A stretch of 64,000 bases of DNA from Orobanche coerulescens. Lineage: Eukaryota > Streptophyta > Magnoliopsida > Lamiales > Orobanchaceae. Where the stretch lies: positions 69,800,001-69,864,000 of the forward strand of contig CM065817.1 of NCBI GenBank assembly GCA_033398695.1. The letters are read 5' to 3'. Within the stretch, counting starts at the first letter, position 1. Every line of letters starts with the position of its first letter. The position numbers and the translations under genes are program-made. The notes under the pieces are model-generated. The model saw only the letters and a list, made by a program, of their open reading frames with translations. It had not been told where the DNA came from and searched no databases. Shown here piece after piece: positions 11,805-21,873 of this stretch.

Positions 11805-12111
11805 TGTAATATTCGGAATTTCTACTACTGTTGTTTGATATTGTTTTATTCGAGTTATATTGTACAGCGTGGAATCTGTATATTGTGGATAAAATAAATA
11901 AAGGACGGAGATGTCAGTATTGGTATAATTGTCGTATCTGGTTGACAGTTGCATTTGAGGATATCGTGTATCAGGTTATTGTACTTTCGATATAGAGTAT
12001 ATCATATAAGAATATTATTGGATTCAGTGTTTGTCTTCAGTGTGTCTTATGTTCGTTTTTGGTATGTCGAGACGTTGGACAGAAATTGCGGAAAATGGCT
12101 AAGTGTAGCAT

Positions 12112-12626
12112 TATTAGCGCATGCTAATATGCATTCTTAGCGCACGCTATCATGCAGGTTTAGCGCACGCTAATGGTAAAAGATAGCGCACGCTAGTTCA
12201 GAACAGATCAGAGGGAATCTATGTGTGGACCTGGTCACTTTCGGCGCATGTTCCGATGAAGTCAACGGATGTTGTAATGTAGTGTTAGCGCACGCTAATG
12301 CATGTTAATTAGCGCACGCTAACTGTATATCGGTCAACAGGGAATCTTGGCTTTATTGGGTGCTTTCGGCATGTGGGGTCACGAGCATATTCGGGGTAGG
12401 TGCATACTGTAGTAAGTCAACTTCGGATAGCGCACGCTAAGGGCAAATGACTTGCGTACGCTAGACAATGTAAGTTACGTACGCTAATGCATGGGCATTA
12501 CGTACGCAAGCACATGTACGAAGCCAGAAAGTAGCCACCGGACTGCGATAGCGCACGCTAACAAAGTCAGTTAGCGCACGCTAAGCCGTAGCGCATGCTA
12601 AACATGAGATGTTAGCGCACGCTAGT
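12112..12626 (+). repeat. TAGCGCACGCTA inverted-repeat cluster, C LTR1
   Basis: About fourteen copies of a 12-base inverted repeat (arms TAGCG and CGCTA around CA), including 12138, 12161, 12184, 12286, 12310 and 12428 and further copies at about 12542-12622. Three ACGTACGC-type variants lie near 12451-12510. Spacing is irregular. The CA centre has the same orientation in nearly all copies. Confidence 0.95.
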
Positions 12627-12635
12627 AATGTATTC

Positions 12636-12643
12636 TATATAAA
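12636..12643 (+). promoter_or_regulatory. TATA box, C LTR1
   Basis: TATATAAA sits 10 bases after the last palindrome and is kept in all three LTRs (18917-18924, 33701-33708). Confidence 0.7.
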
Positions 12644-13447
12644 GGGGACAGACGGGTATTATGAAGCATTTCGTCCATTTATTTCCTTTCACCCGAAAGA
12701 GAGAACCTTGGGAGGACATTTGGAGTTTCTAACACTGAGGGATGATCCTCTTTAACAAGATTAAAGATGGAAATCATGGATTAAATCTTTGTTTTTGAAA
12801 TCATTGGTGATTCTTGGAATTGAATTCAACCTTGTAAATCAATCCATTCCTTCGAAAATGTAATTACTCTTTATCTTTGGATTTCGTTTGGATTGATTAT
12901 TGATGTTCTTAAGTTGATGATTATCATATATTCTAGTTGATGAGCATGATCAAGAGTTGGATTACCGAACTAAGTTAGTGTTGTTATCAATATATGAGTA
13001 TTGATATGTTTCGTATGGTTTTAGATAGAATTCAAGAGATATGTTGATGTATTTCCCTTCTTCAATTCGGATTTTTGATGATTTGTCGTTGGTTACTTCG
13101 TATGGTAACGATTATGGTGGTGGTGTTGTGATTCTTGGAGTTATATGAATTTGTATGTCGAAGAACATGATGAATAAGGATTTTTAGGTGTTAGAACACA
13201 TCGGATTATGTCATTTTATAGATTATGAACGTGAATTTGGATGATTTTGGAATATGATTATTCATGATAATAACCGGTAAATTGTTCTATGAATTTACCA
13301 AATATGAACAAGAAGGAATCTTGTGGATTTGGGTTTAAAGATTAAAGTTGGAATCGAATATGTTATGAAATCCTTAATATCGAGATGAATTGATCATTGA
13401 TATGATGGAAGTGTTAGACGATGCCTGGAATGCATGCCACTGTAAGC

Positions 13448-13535
13448 ATTAGCGCACGCTAAGCTTACTGGCTAGCGCACGCTAACGGGAGCAACTTAGC
13501 GCACGGTACGTTATGCTTTTAACGTGCGCTAAGTA
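13448..13535 (+). repeat. Downstream TAGCGCACGCTA group, C LTR1
   Basis: Four palindromes lie about 0.8 kb past the TATA box, within the inferred transcript: two exact TAGCGCACGCTA, one AGCGCACGGTACG and one inverted ACGTGCGCT. Confidence 0.85.
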
Positions 13536-13813
13536 GGCAGACAGTGCAGTATTTTTGTGTTGTGATTATGAATTCGTGATGGTTTGATTTGGTTTGTTCA
13601 GACTGCGTTTATTCGAGGTTTTTGTTGAACCGTTGAGTTCGATTAGGTGGCTTTGCCGGTTGTTGATTATTATCGGATGTGTTGTCATTTGATTATTGCA
13701 TTAGGTTGCGATAATTGATCGTGGATTATGACCGTTATGTTGCTTTTGATCGGGGCTGAGGAGCTCGTAGACAAAGGCAATGTGTTCGGTAGCAGCTTCG
13801 TGGTATCGGTATA

Positions 13814-13822
13814 GAGGCAAGT
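13814..13822 (+). other. Donor-like GAG|GCAAGT, C LTR1
   Basis: GAGGCAAGT matches the consensus for a GC-type 5' splice site. LTR3 keeps it (34783-34791); LTR2 reads GATGCAAGT (20095-20103). Confidence 0.5.
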
Positions 13823-14324
13823 TATTACCTTCTCAGTTATAATATTTAATGAATGGTTTCAGTTTCATTTCGTTTATAATGCATATAACGATGATTATTA
13901 TTGTGAACTCTGGATATTCGGATCGCCTATCGTTCTTCCGATTCTGGGAGGTAAATCATAATGTATATGCTTTATCTCAGTTATTGGTATGTTCGGGTAT
14001 CGAGGTTACATTATGGTAAAGACGAGGATATGAGTATCTATAGTTCATTGTACGTTTGGATCGCCGAGCATTGAGGATAATTGCCAGTGATGATTTGAAA
14101 TCGAGATTACTCCTGAAGGACTCGGGACTAGTATCTTAGTTTGATTCGGTTTAGTGTTAATGATGTTGATCATGCAGGTTGTCATTCATGTTGCTGAACA
14201 TGAAGTCGTCTTAGTTGCGTCATCATAGTGTCGTTCATGTTTTGATCCATATGTCGTTCATGTTGATGAACATATTGAGTTGCATATGTGTATGCATGAT
14301 GGTATTGTTTATGTTTTAAATGAT

Positions 14325-14612
14325 CTGATGGGATCATGAGGATCTATGCTGAGGGCGCTGGATCGGATGTTCACCATGCGTTGGTTCAACGGGATCATCA
14401 TGGGATCTATGCTGAGGGCGCTGGATCGCTGGACAGGTTTTCCACCATGCGTTGGTCCGACGGGATCATCATGGGGATCTATGCTGAGGCCGCTGGATCG
14501 TTGGATTACCTAGTATTGTGTTATTATTGTGCATATGTATATTGTTGGTTATCCACCTCGTGTTGATCTTGTAGGATCATCTTGGGATCTATGCTGAGGG
14601 CGCTGGATCAAG
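14325..14612 (+). repeat. CTATGCTGAGGGCGCTGGATC cassette array, C LTR1
   Basis: Four units with spacing from about 60 bases to over 100 share GGATCTATGCTGAGGGCGCT, each preceded by a GGTTC/GGTCC..CGGGATCATC segment. The frame reads IYAEGAGS repeatedly, but unit lengths are not multiples of three, so this is not a gene. Confidence 0.9.
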
Positions 14613-15133
14613 GGATTTCCATTGAGTATACATAGTTGTTATTGTTTTTGAGTATATTGACGTTGTCACATGAGTATGCATTTGTAGGTCTTGTATTAGG
14701 ACCATGTTCATATATTGTGTTGATCTGATCTCGGATTAGACTGATATGATTGTCGTGGCAATTCACATCTCGAGGTATGTTCCGTATTTCCTTTGGTATT
14801 TGTCTATGATGGACAATCTGTTATCGTCTTGGGATTTGATGATGTTATTCAATGAACCGTATTGGTCAGAACTGGTATAATTCCGTATCGCGAGTTGGTG
14901 ATGATAGTTTGAGAATTTTGAGTATTGTTTGAGGTATAATACAGATATTATGTTCGAGTTTATTGGTTAATCGAGTACGAGATACGAAGTGTGATAATGG
15001 TTGTTCTGTTGAGAATTATTTGAGTAAGTAAAGTTATGGCGATAAGATTACGTTGGTCGTATTCTTATGTTGTATTCTCATTGGTATCTAATTATTAATG
15101 TGATGTGACGGTTATCATTGTTGGATATTATGG

Positions 15134-15160
15134 CTGACCCCGTCGTGGGATTTTTTTTAG
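15134..15160 (+). other. Branch site, hairpin and acceptor-like module, C LTR1
   Basis: CTGAC (branch-like) is followed by CCC-CGTCGT-GGG, a T8 run and AG, then GTTCTTGGAG. LTR2 (21415-21441) and LTR3 (36109-36136) keep it. B, D, F, H and I have equivalents with different loop sequences. Confidence 0.55.
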
Positions 15161-15597
15161 GTTCTTGGAGTATCGAGCTTGTAGCGGTCGTGAAGAGATG
15201 AGCTTCCCGGAGAATAATGGCTAGGACATGTTTTGTGCATTGAGTTTGTTGATTGGTTCTTGTATTCCGCTGCTAGAGTATCTTTATGGTTGGTATTTTC
15301 CGCTGCGTGAGTATTTTGAAACGCTCTTTTGGTATCTGGTAACTGAGGTTACTTTGGAAATCGGTTTTTTTAAACTTTTGAGTGTCGGCTGTTTGGCATT
15401 GCAATTTCAAATGAGTTTTACGACGGTTTTTGATAAATGGATTTTATAAGTCTTTGTGCATTTTTAAAGATAGTACCGTCGTTGGACTCTTGGGCACTTG
15501 TAAATGTTTGTGAAAATTTCCTTCAGCCTTGTAGGTTCCATCTCGGGGCCCACGGTGCTGTAATATTCCCGGTTAAATCTGGGGGTGTTATAGAATA

Positions 15598-15610
15598 TGG
15601 TATCAGAGCT
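15598..15610 (+). other. C primer binding site 1
   Basis: TGGTATCAGAGCT, five bases inside LTR1. It matches the initiator-Met tRNA 3' end used by plant LTR retrotransposons. Confidence 0.9.
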
Positions 15611-18041
15611 TAGGTTGAGAAAACCTAGGCATTTGGGTCGAGTTGGGTCGTGTTTTTATCGCGTCATTCGAGTTGTCGATTCACAAATACTAGAGCCATG
15701 AGTTTTTGCTGTTCACTCGGGCTTGTGCGTTATGTGATTTACCAGTGTGGTACTGGGATTGTTGTAAACTTTTCCAAATGATGCTAACGTGTTTCTTCAG
15801 ATAGAGCTGTGTTGTGTTCTCGAGTTGAACTGAGTTTGCAAAACGTGTGTATTGAAATATATGTGTCGAGTATTTTCTTGAGTCGAGACATGTGCCAGTA
15901 TCACGGGGAATCGTCGGCTTCACGATCTGTAAGTATTTGGATTTTTGAATTATATTGAGATTTATTGCCGTTCTAAGTTGATATGCTTTGAGATTCAGCA
16001 GAATATTATGCATTACAGTATAAGGTGACAGAGTTGGGACATGATTGATGATATTGAGAAGTTATGATTTTGGAAATCATTATGTCGATTAAGTTTTGGA
16101 ACGGAGTTGTGCATTTGGTAGAAATATTGTGGATTGTTCAGGAGAACATGTAGTCATGTTAATTCATTTTATGATATATGAACTGTTTTTGAGCATTTGA
16201 AAATGGTACTTTTCAAAATGAATGTTTTACGGATGTTTTACCGTAAATGATTTTTGGGTCGAGACCCAATCGATTTTGAAATACTTTTATAACTAAGGAC
16301 TTGAGGTCCAGAAGGATTTTCTACTTTTTAAACTTCTTGTAATGCGGAACAAGATACGGGCTGAGACCCTAATGATTCAAAAGAAGGCTTTTCTGTTTTC
16401 TAAAACTCCCGAGAATTGTAAAACACTTTATCAATCTTTATCTATTTCATTTCTTCCCTTCGCAGTTTTGGTTTACTTGTTCAAACGAAACCTCTCGGGA
16501 AGTCTTTCGCTGTGTTTGATTTGTTGATTATTCCACGTTTTGCCATAGCATGGTTGAGGTGACCCAAGATGGGTTAATGGTTGCGTTGCAAATCATATGT
16601 GGAAAAGGAGTTTTTGGTCGGAATTTATATATTGAGATTTTGGAACTCTATCGTGTGTTTTCCGCTGGAATATCAGTGGATATTGGTGACAGACCGAACT
16701 GGTATACAGGAGTATGGACGTAGTCGAGCATTTGCATAGTTTGCATTTTAAAACTTCCAAATCGCGTGAATTCGGAGGACACTGTTATTGAATACTTGGC
16801 ACCAGCGAGCCAATTTAATTTTTTTTTTTAAATTTATTTTGTGGCCTTACCAAAATTTATGTTTTGAGTTTTGGAATTTTTGAAAAGAACTTTCGAAAAT
16901 TGTCTTCGTGACAAGATTATATGATTTCAAACTGGTTTTGAAAATGGGATCGATGTACATACGCATGTAGTGCATAATGCATATCTTGGTGAAGCTCTGA
17001 GTGAGACTCACCAACTGGATAACACACTAACGGTACTATGAATAGAGATTCGAACTTTAGTATGGCAGTTTGGTTACCCAAGAATGATCGGTTGATCTGT
17101 CGGATGAGAGGAATATGCTGCGTAGATTCATGCCCAGGATGCGATTTTAGAAACTTTGAATTTTCTGAAATCGGTACATATGTGCTATGTAATTCCATTG
17201 GTAGGGTAGTAGTGTGATTTTTACCATAATGATTTTGAGGGATTTCTTTGTAAGTGTAGGTTTGGGGATGGTAACCCCATGCTGGTTGCTTTGAGTAATG
17301 ATTGATCGTTCCCAGTCCATGTATGATTGGATATGTTCGACGGATTGTGATTGGTTGTTCATATGCCGAGGGGTATGTTCACCAACAAGATATGTTTATT
17401 GAGATCCACCGTATGTGATTGGTGTATCGTTTTGAGAATGTTATTCTTTCGTATATCTGTTTCTATGGTTCTGTGTTGTCTGTGTTGGAGCTTACCGTGT
17501 GAAGGTATTCTCGATTATCGTTGATCGTTCGTTTGTCATATTGGAGTTTATGATGATGATGATATTCTCGATTGTGTTTTGACCTTTGATTGGTCGTATT
17601 AGAGTTTATAATGTCGATGATATTCTCGGCTAAATTGTTGATTGATCAGTGTTAACGATCGTATGAGCGTTCGGACGTTGTGTTGATATTTCGGGCTCTG
17701 TTGTCATTGTTTTGGATAGTTGTTTCACATCTGTATCGTGTATTATTGATTTGTATCCGGATTGGGATTTGATTGTGCGATCAGGCAGACAGGATTTGAT
17801 TCGGGCAGATTGTTTCATCCGAAGATGATATATTTTGTTGAGACTCAAGGAATTGTGATTGTAAGCATATTGAGACTGTACAGTGAAGTCACTTGCTAGT
17901 ATCTCAGGAGATCGTTGACCTGCGTATTTGTAAGTATGCTCTTTTGGTTATTCGGTAATGATGATGATTGATCGTTGTCGTGGTGGTTTTGGGATATTTT
18001 AGGTTGAATCGTATGTTGTTTGTTTTTATGACGGATTGAAA

Positions 18042-18077
18042 GTTTCGAGGCCGAAACTTATTTTAAGTGGTGCAGAA
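18042..18077 (+). other. C hairpin and polypurine tract 1
   Basis: A 6-bp stem GTTTCG-AGGC-CGAAAC, then TTATTTTAAGTGG, then LTR2. Interior 2 repeats it at 24328-24363. Confidence 0.8.
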
Positions 18078-18384
18078 TGTAATATCCGGAATTTCTACTA
18101 CTGTTGTTTGATATTGTTTTATACGAGTTATATTGTACAGCGTGGAATCTGTACATTGTGGATAAAATAAATAAAGGACTGAGATGTCAGTATCGGTATA
18201 ATTGTCGTATCTGGTTAACAGTTGCATTTGAGGATATCGTGTATCAGGTTATCGTACTTTCGATATAGAGTGTATCGTATAAGAATATTATTGGATTCAA
18301 TGTTTGTGTTCAGTGTGTCTTATGTTTGTTTTTGGTATGTCGAGACGTTGGACAAAAATTGCGGAAAATGGCTAAGTGTAGCAT

Positions 18385-18908
18385 TATTAGCGCACGCTAA
18401 TATGCATTCCTAGCGCATGCTACCGTGCAGGTTTAGTGCACGCTAATGGTAAAAGATAGCGCGCGCTAGTTCAGAACAGATCAGAGGGAATCTACGTGTG
18501 GACCTGGTCACTTTCGGCGCATGTTCCGACGAAGTCAACGGATGTTGTAATGTAGTGTTAGCGCACGCTAATGCGCTAATGCATGTTGATTAGCGCACAC
18601 TAACTGTATATCGGTCAACAGGGAATCTTGGCTTTATTGGGTGCTTTCAGCATGTGGGGTCACGAGCATATTCGGGGTAGGTACATACTGTAGTAAGTCA
18701 ACTTCGGATAGCGCACGCTAAGGGCCAATGACTTGCGTACGCTAGACAGTGTAAGTTACGTACGCTAATGCATGGGCATTACGTACGCAAGCACATGTAC
18801 GAAGCCAGACAGTAGCCACCGGACTGCGATAGCGCATGCTAACAAAGTCAGTTAGCGCACGCTAAGCCGTAGCGCACGCTAAACATGATATGTTAGCGCA
18901 CGCTAGTA
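18385..18908 (+). repeat. TAGCGCACGCTA inverted-repeat cluster, C LTR2
   Basis: Same order as LTR1, with one extra GCTAATGCGCTAATGC stutter near 18560-18575 and several CpG-decayed copies (GCGCATGC, GTGCACGC). Confidence 0.92.
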
Positions 18909-20602
18909 ATGTATTCTATATAAAGGGGACAGACGGGTATTATGAAGCATTTCGTCCATTTCTTTCCTTTCACCCGAAAGAGAGAACCTTGGGAGGACAT
19001 TTGGAGTTTCTAACACTGAGGGATGATCCTCTTTAACAAGATTAAAGATGGAAATTATGGATTAAATCTTTGTTTTTGAAATCATTGGTGATTCTTGGAA
19101 TTGAATTCAACCTTGGAAATCAATCCATTCCTTCAAAAATGTAATCACTCTTTATCTTTGGATTTCATTTGGATTGATTATTGATGTTCTTAAGTTGATG
19201 ATTATCATATATTCGAGTTGATGAGCATGATAACGAGTTGGATTACCGAACTAAGTTAGTGTTGTTATCAATATATGAGTATTGATATGTTTCGTATGGT
19301 TTTGGATAGAATTCAAGAGATATGTTGATGTATTTCCCTTCATCAATTCGGATTTTTGATGATTTGTCGTTGGTTACTTCGTATGGTAACGATTATGGTG
19401 GTGGTGTTGTGATTCTTGGAGTTATATGAATTTGTATGTCGAAGAACATGATGAATAAGGATTTTTAGGTGTTAGAACACATCGGATTATGTCATTTTAT
19501 GGATTATGAACGTGAATTCAGATGATTTTGGAATATGATTATTCATGATAATAACCGGTAAATTGTTCTATGAATTTACCAAATATGAACAAGAAGGAAT
19601 CTTGTGGATTTGGGTTTAAAGATTAAAGTTGGAATCGAATATGTTATGAAATCCTTAATATCGAGATGAGTTGATCATTGAAATGATGGAAGTGTTAGAC
19701 GATGCCTGGAATGCAAGCCACTGTAAGCATTAGCGCACGCTAAGCTTACTGGCTAGCGCACGCTAACGGGAGCAACTTAGCGCACGGTACGTTATGCGTT
19801 TAACGTGCGCTAAGTAGGTAGACAGTGCAATATTTTTGTGTTGTGATTATGAATTCGTGATGGTTTGATTTGGTTTGTTCAGACTGCGTTTATTCGAGGT
19901 TTTTGTTGAACCGTTGAGTTCGATTAGGTGGTTTTGACGGTTGTTGATTATTATCGGATGTGTTGTCATTTGATTATTGCATTAGGTTGCGATAATTGAT
20001 CGTGGATTATGACTGTTATGTTGCTTTTGATCGGGGCTGAGGAGCTCGTAAACAAAGGCAATGTGTTCGGTAGCAGCTTCGTAGTATCGGTATCGATGCA
20101 AGTTATTACCTTCTCAGTTATAAAAATTAATGAATGGTTTCAGTTTCATTTCGTTTATAATGCATATAGCGATGATTATTATTGTGAACTCTGGATATTC
20201 GGATCGCCTATCGTTCTTCCGATTCTGGGAGGTAAATCATAATGTATATGCTTTATCTCAGTTATTGGTATGTTCGGGTATCGAGGTTACATTATGGTAA
20301 AAACGAGGATATGAGTATCTATAGTTCATTGTACGTTTGGATCGCCGAGCATTGAGGATAATTGCCAGTGATGATTTGACATCGAGATTACTCCTGAAGG
20401 ACTCAGGACCAGTATCTTAGTTTGATTCGGTTTAGTGTTAATGATGTTGATCATGCAGGTTGTCATTCATGTTGCTGAACATGAAGTCATCTTAGTTGCG
20501 TCATCATAGTGTCGTTCATGTTTTGATCCATATGTCGTTCATGTTGATGAACATATTGAGTTGCATATGTGTATGCATGATGGTATTGTTTATGTTGTAA
20601 AT

Positions 20603-20892
20603 GATCCGATGGGATCATGAGGATCTATGCTGAGGGCGCTGGATCGGATGTCCACCATGCGTTGGTTCGACGGGATCATCATGGGATCTATGCTGAGGGC
20701 GCTGGATCGCTGGACAGGTTTTCCACCATGCGTTAGTCCGACGGGATCATCATGGGGATCTATGCTGAGGGCACTGGATCGTTGGATTACCCAGTATTGT
20801 GTTATCATTGTGCATATGTATATTGTTGGTTATCCACCTCGTGTTGATCTTGTAGGATCATCTTGGGATCTATGCTGAGGGCGCTGGATCAA
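20603..20892 (+). repeat. CTATGCTGAGGGCGCTGGATC cassette array, C LTR2
   Basis: Four units, as in LTR1, with a few substitutions (for example GGGCACTGG in the third). Confidence 0.9.
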
Positions 20893-21873
20893 GGGATTTC
20901 CATTGAGTATACATAATTGTTATTGTTTTTGAGTATATTGACGTTGTCACATGAGTATGCATTTGTAGGTCTTGTATCAGGACCATGTTCATATATTGTG
21001 TTGGTCTGATCTCGGATTAGACTGATATGATTGTCGTGGCAATTCACATCTCGAGGTATGTTCCGTATTTCCTTTGGTATTTGTCTATGATGGACAATCT
21101 GTTATCGTCTTGGGATTTGATGATGTTATTCAATGAATCGTATTGGTCAGAACTAGTAAAATTCCGTATCGCCAGTTGGTGATAATAGTTTGAGAATTTT
21201 GAGTATTGTTTGAGGTACAATACAGATATTATGTTTGAGTTTATTGGTTAATCGAGTACGAGATACGAAGTGTGATAATGGTTGTTTTGTTGAGAATTAT
21301 TTGAGTAAGTAAAGTTATGGCGATAAGATTACGTTGGTCGTATTCTTATGTTGTATTCTCATTGGTATGTAATTATTAATGTGATGTGACGGTTATCATT
21401 GTTGGATATTATGGCTGACCCCGTCGTGGGATTTTTTTTAGGTTCTTGGAGTATCGAGCTTGTAGCGGTCGTGAAGAGATGAGCTTCCCGGAGAATACTG
21501 GCTAGGACATGTTTTGTGCATTGAGTTTCTTGATTGGTTCTTATATTCCGCTGCTAGAGTATCTTTATGGTTGGTCTTTTCCGCTGCGTGAGTATTTTGA
21601 AACGCTCTTTTGGTATCTGGTAACTGAGGTTACTTTGGAAATCGTTTTTTTTAAACTTTTGAGTGTCGGCTGTTTGGCCTTGCAATTTCAAATGAGTTTT
21701 ACGACGGTTTTTGATAAATGGATTTTATAAGTCTTTGTGCATTTTTAAAGATAGTACCGTCGTTGGCCTCTTGGGCACTTGTAAATGTTTGTGAAAATTT
21801 CCTTCAGCCTTGTGGGTTCCCTCTCGGGGCCCACGGTGTTGTAATATTCCCGGTTAAATCTGGGGGTGTTATA

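Larger units (their letters stand above)
11805..15592 (+). repeat. Element C LTR1
   Basis: It starts TGTAATATTCGG and ends GGGGGTGTTATA (CA mutated to TA). It holds the TAGCGCACGCTA cluster, a TATA box at 12636, a second palindrome group (13448-13535), GAG|GCAAGT at 13814, the cassette array (14325-14612) and the branch-hairpin-acceptor module (15134-15160). Frames 11949-12140 and 15228-15449 are open in more than one LTR copy only because the copies are recent. Confidence 0.95.
15593..18077 (+). mobile_element. Element C interior 1 (non-coding)
   Basis: The primer site TGGTATCAGAGCT lies at 15598-15610. A leader segment near 15895-15935 (ATCACGGGGAATCGTCGG..CTGTAAGTAT) is shared with F and, more loosely, with B and D. 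Segment 17300-17840 resembles the LTR of F and includes about three units of a TATTCTCGGTTG / GGAGTTTA minisatellite. A second GTAAGTAT motif is at 17930-17937. The end has GTTTCGAGGCCGAAAC (18042-18057) and a purine-rich tract. No frame shows retroelement protein motifs. Confidence 0.88.
18078..21873 (+). repeat. Element C LTR2
   Basis: Full-length copy (about 3.8 kb) starting TGTAATATCCGG, with the same parts as LTR1: palindromes 18385-18908 and 19730-19815, TATA 18917, cassette array 20603-20892 and acceptor module 21415-21441. It differs from LTR1 by scattered single bases. Confidence 0.95.

Noticed and set aside
11949..12140. 63-residue frame open in all three C LTRs (also 18222-18413, 24509-24700)
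   Set aside because: It lies upstream of the TATA box, ends in the palindromes and has no domain. It is shared only because the LTR copies are recent.
12112..12626. CRISPR-like look: short palindromic repeats separated by variable spacers
   Set aside because: The repeats are only about 12 bases, spacing is irregular, the copies sit in a plant LTR promoter and are duplicated with the LTR. There are no cas genes.
14336..14566. Open frame encoding repeated IYAEGAGS (also 35305-35541 and, in part, 11646-11897)
   Set aside because: It is the forward reading of the cassette array. Unit lengths are not multiples of three, the frame is lost between copies, and it lies within the proposed leader intron.
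15228..15449. 73-residue hydrophobic frame open in C LTR1 and LTR2
   Set aside because: LTR3 has a stop in the same frame, the codon pattern is not protein-like, and the position is the 3' part of an LTR.
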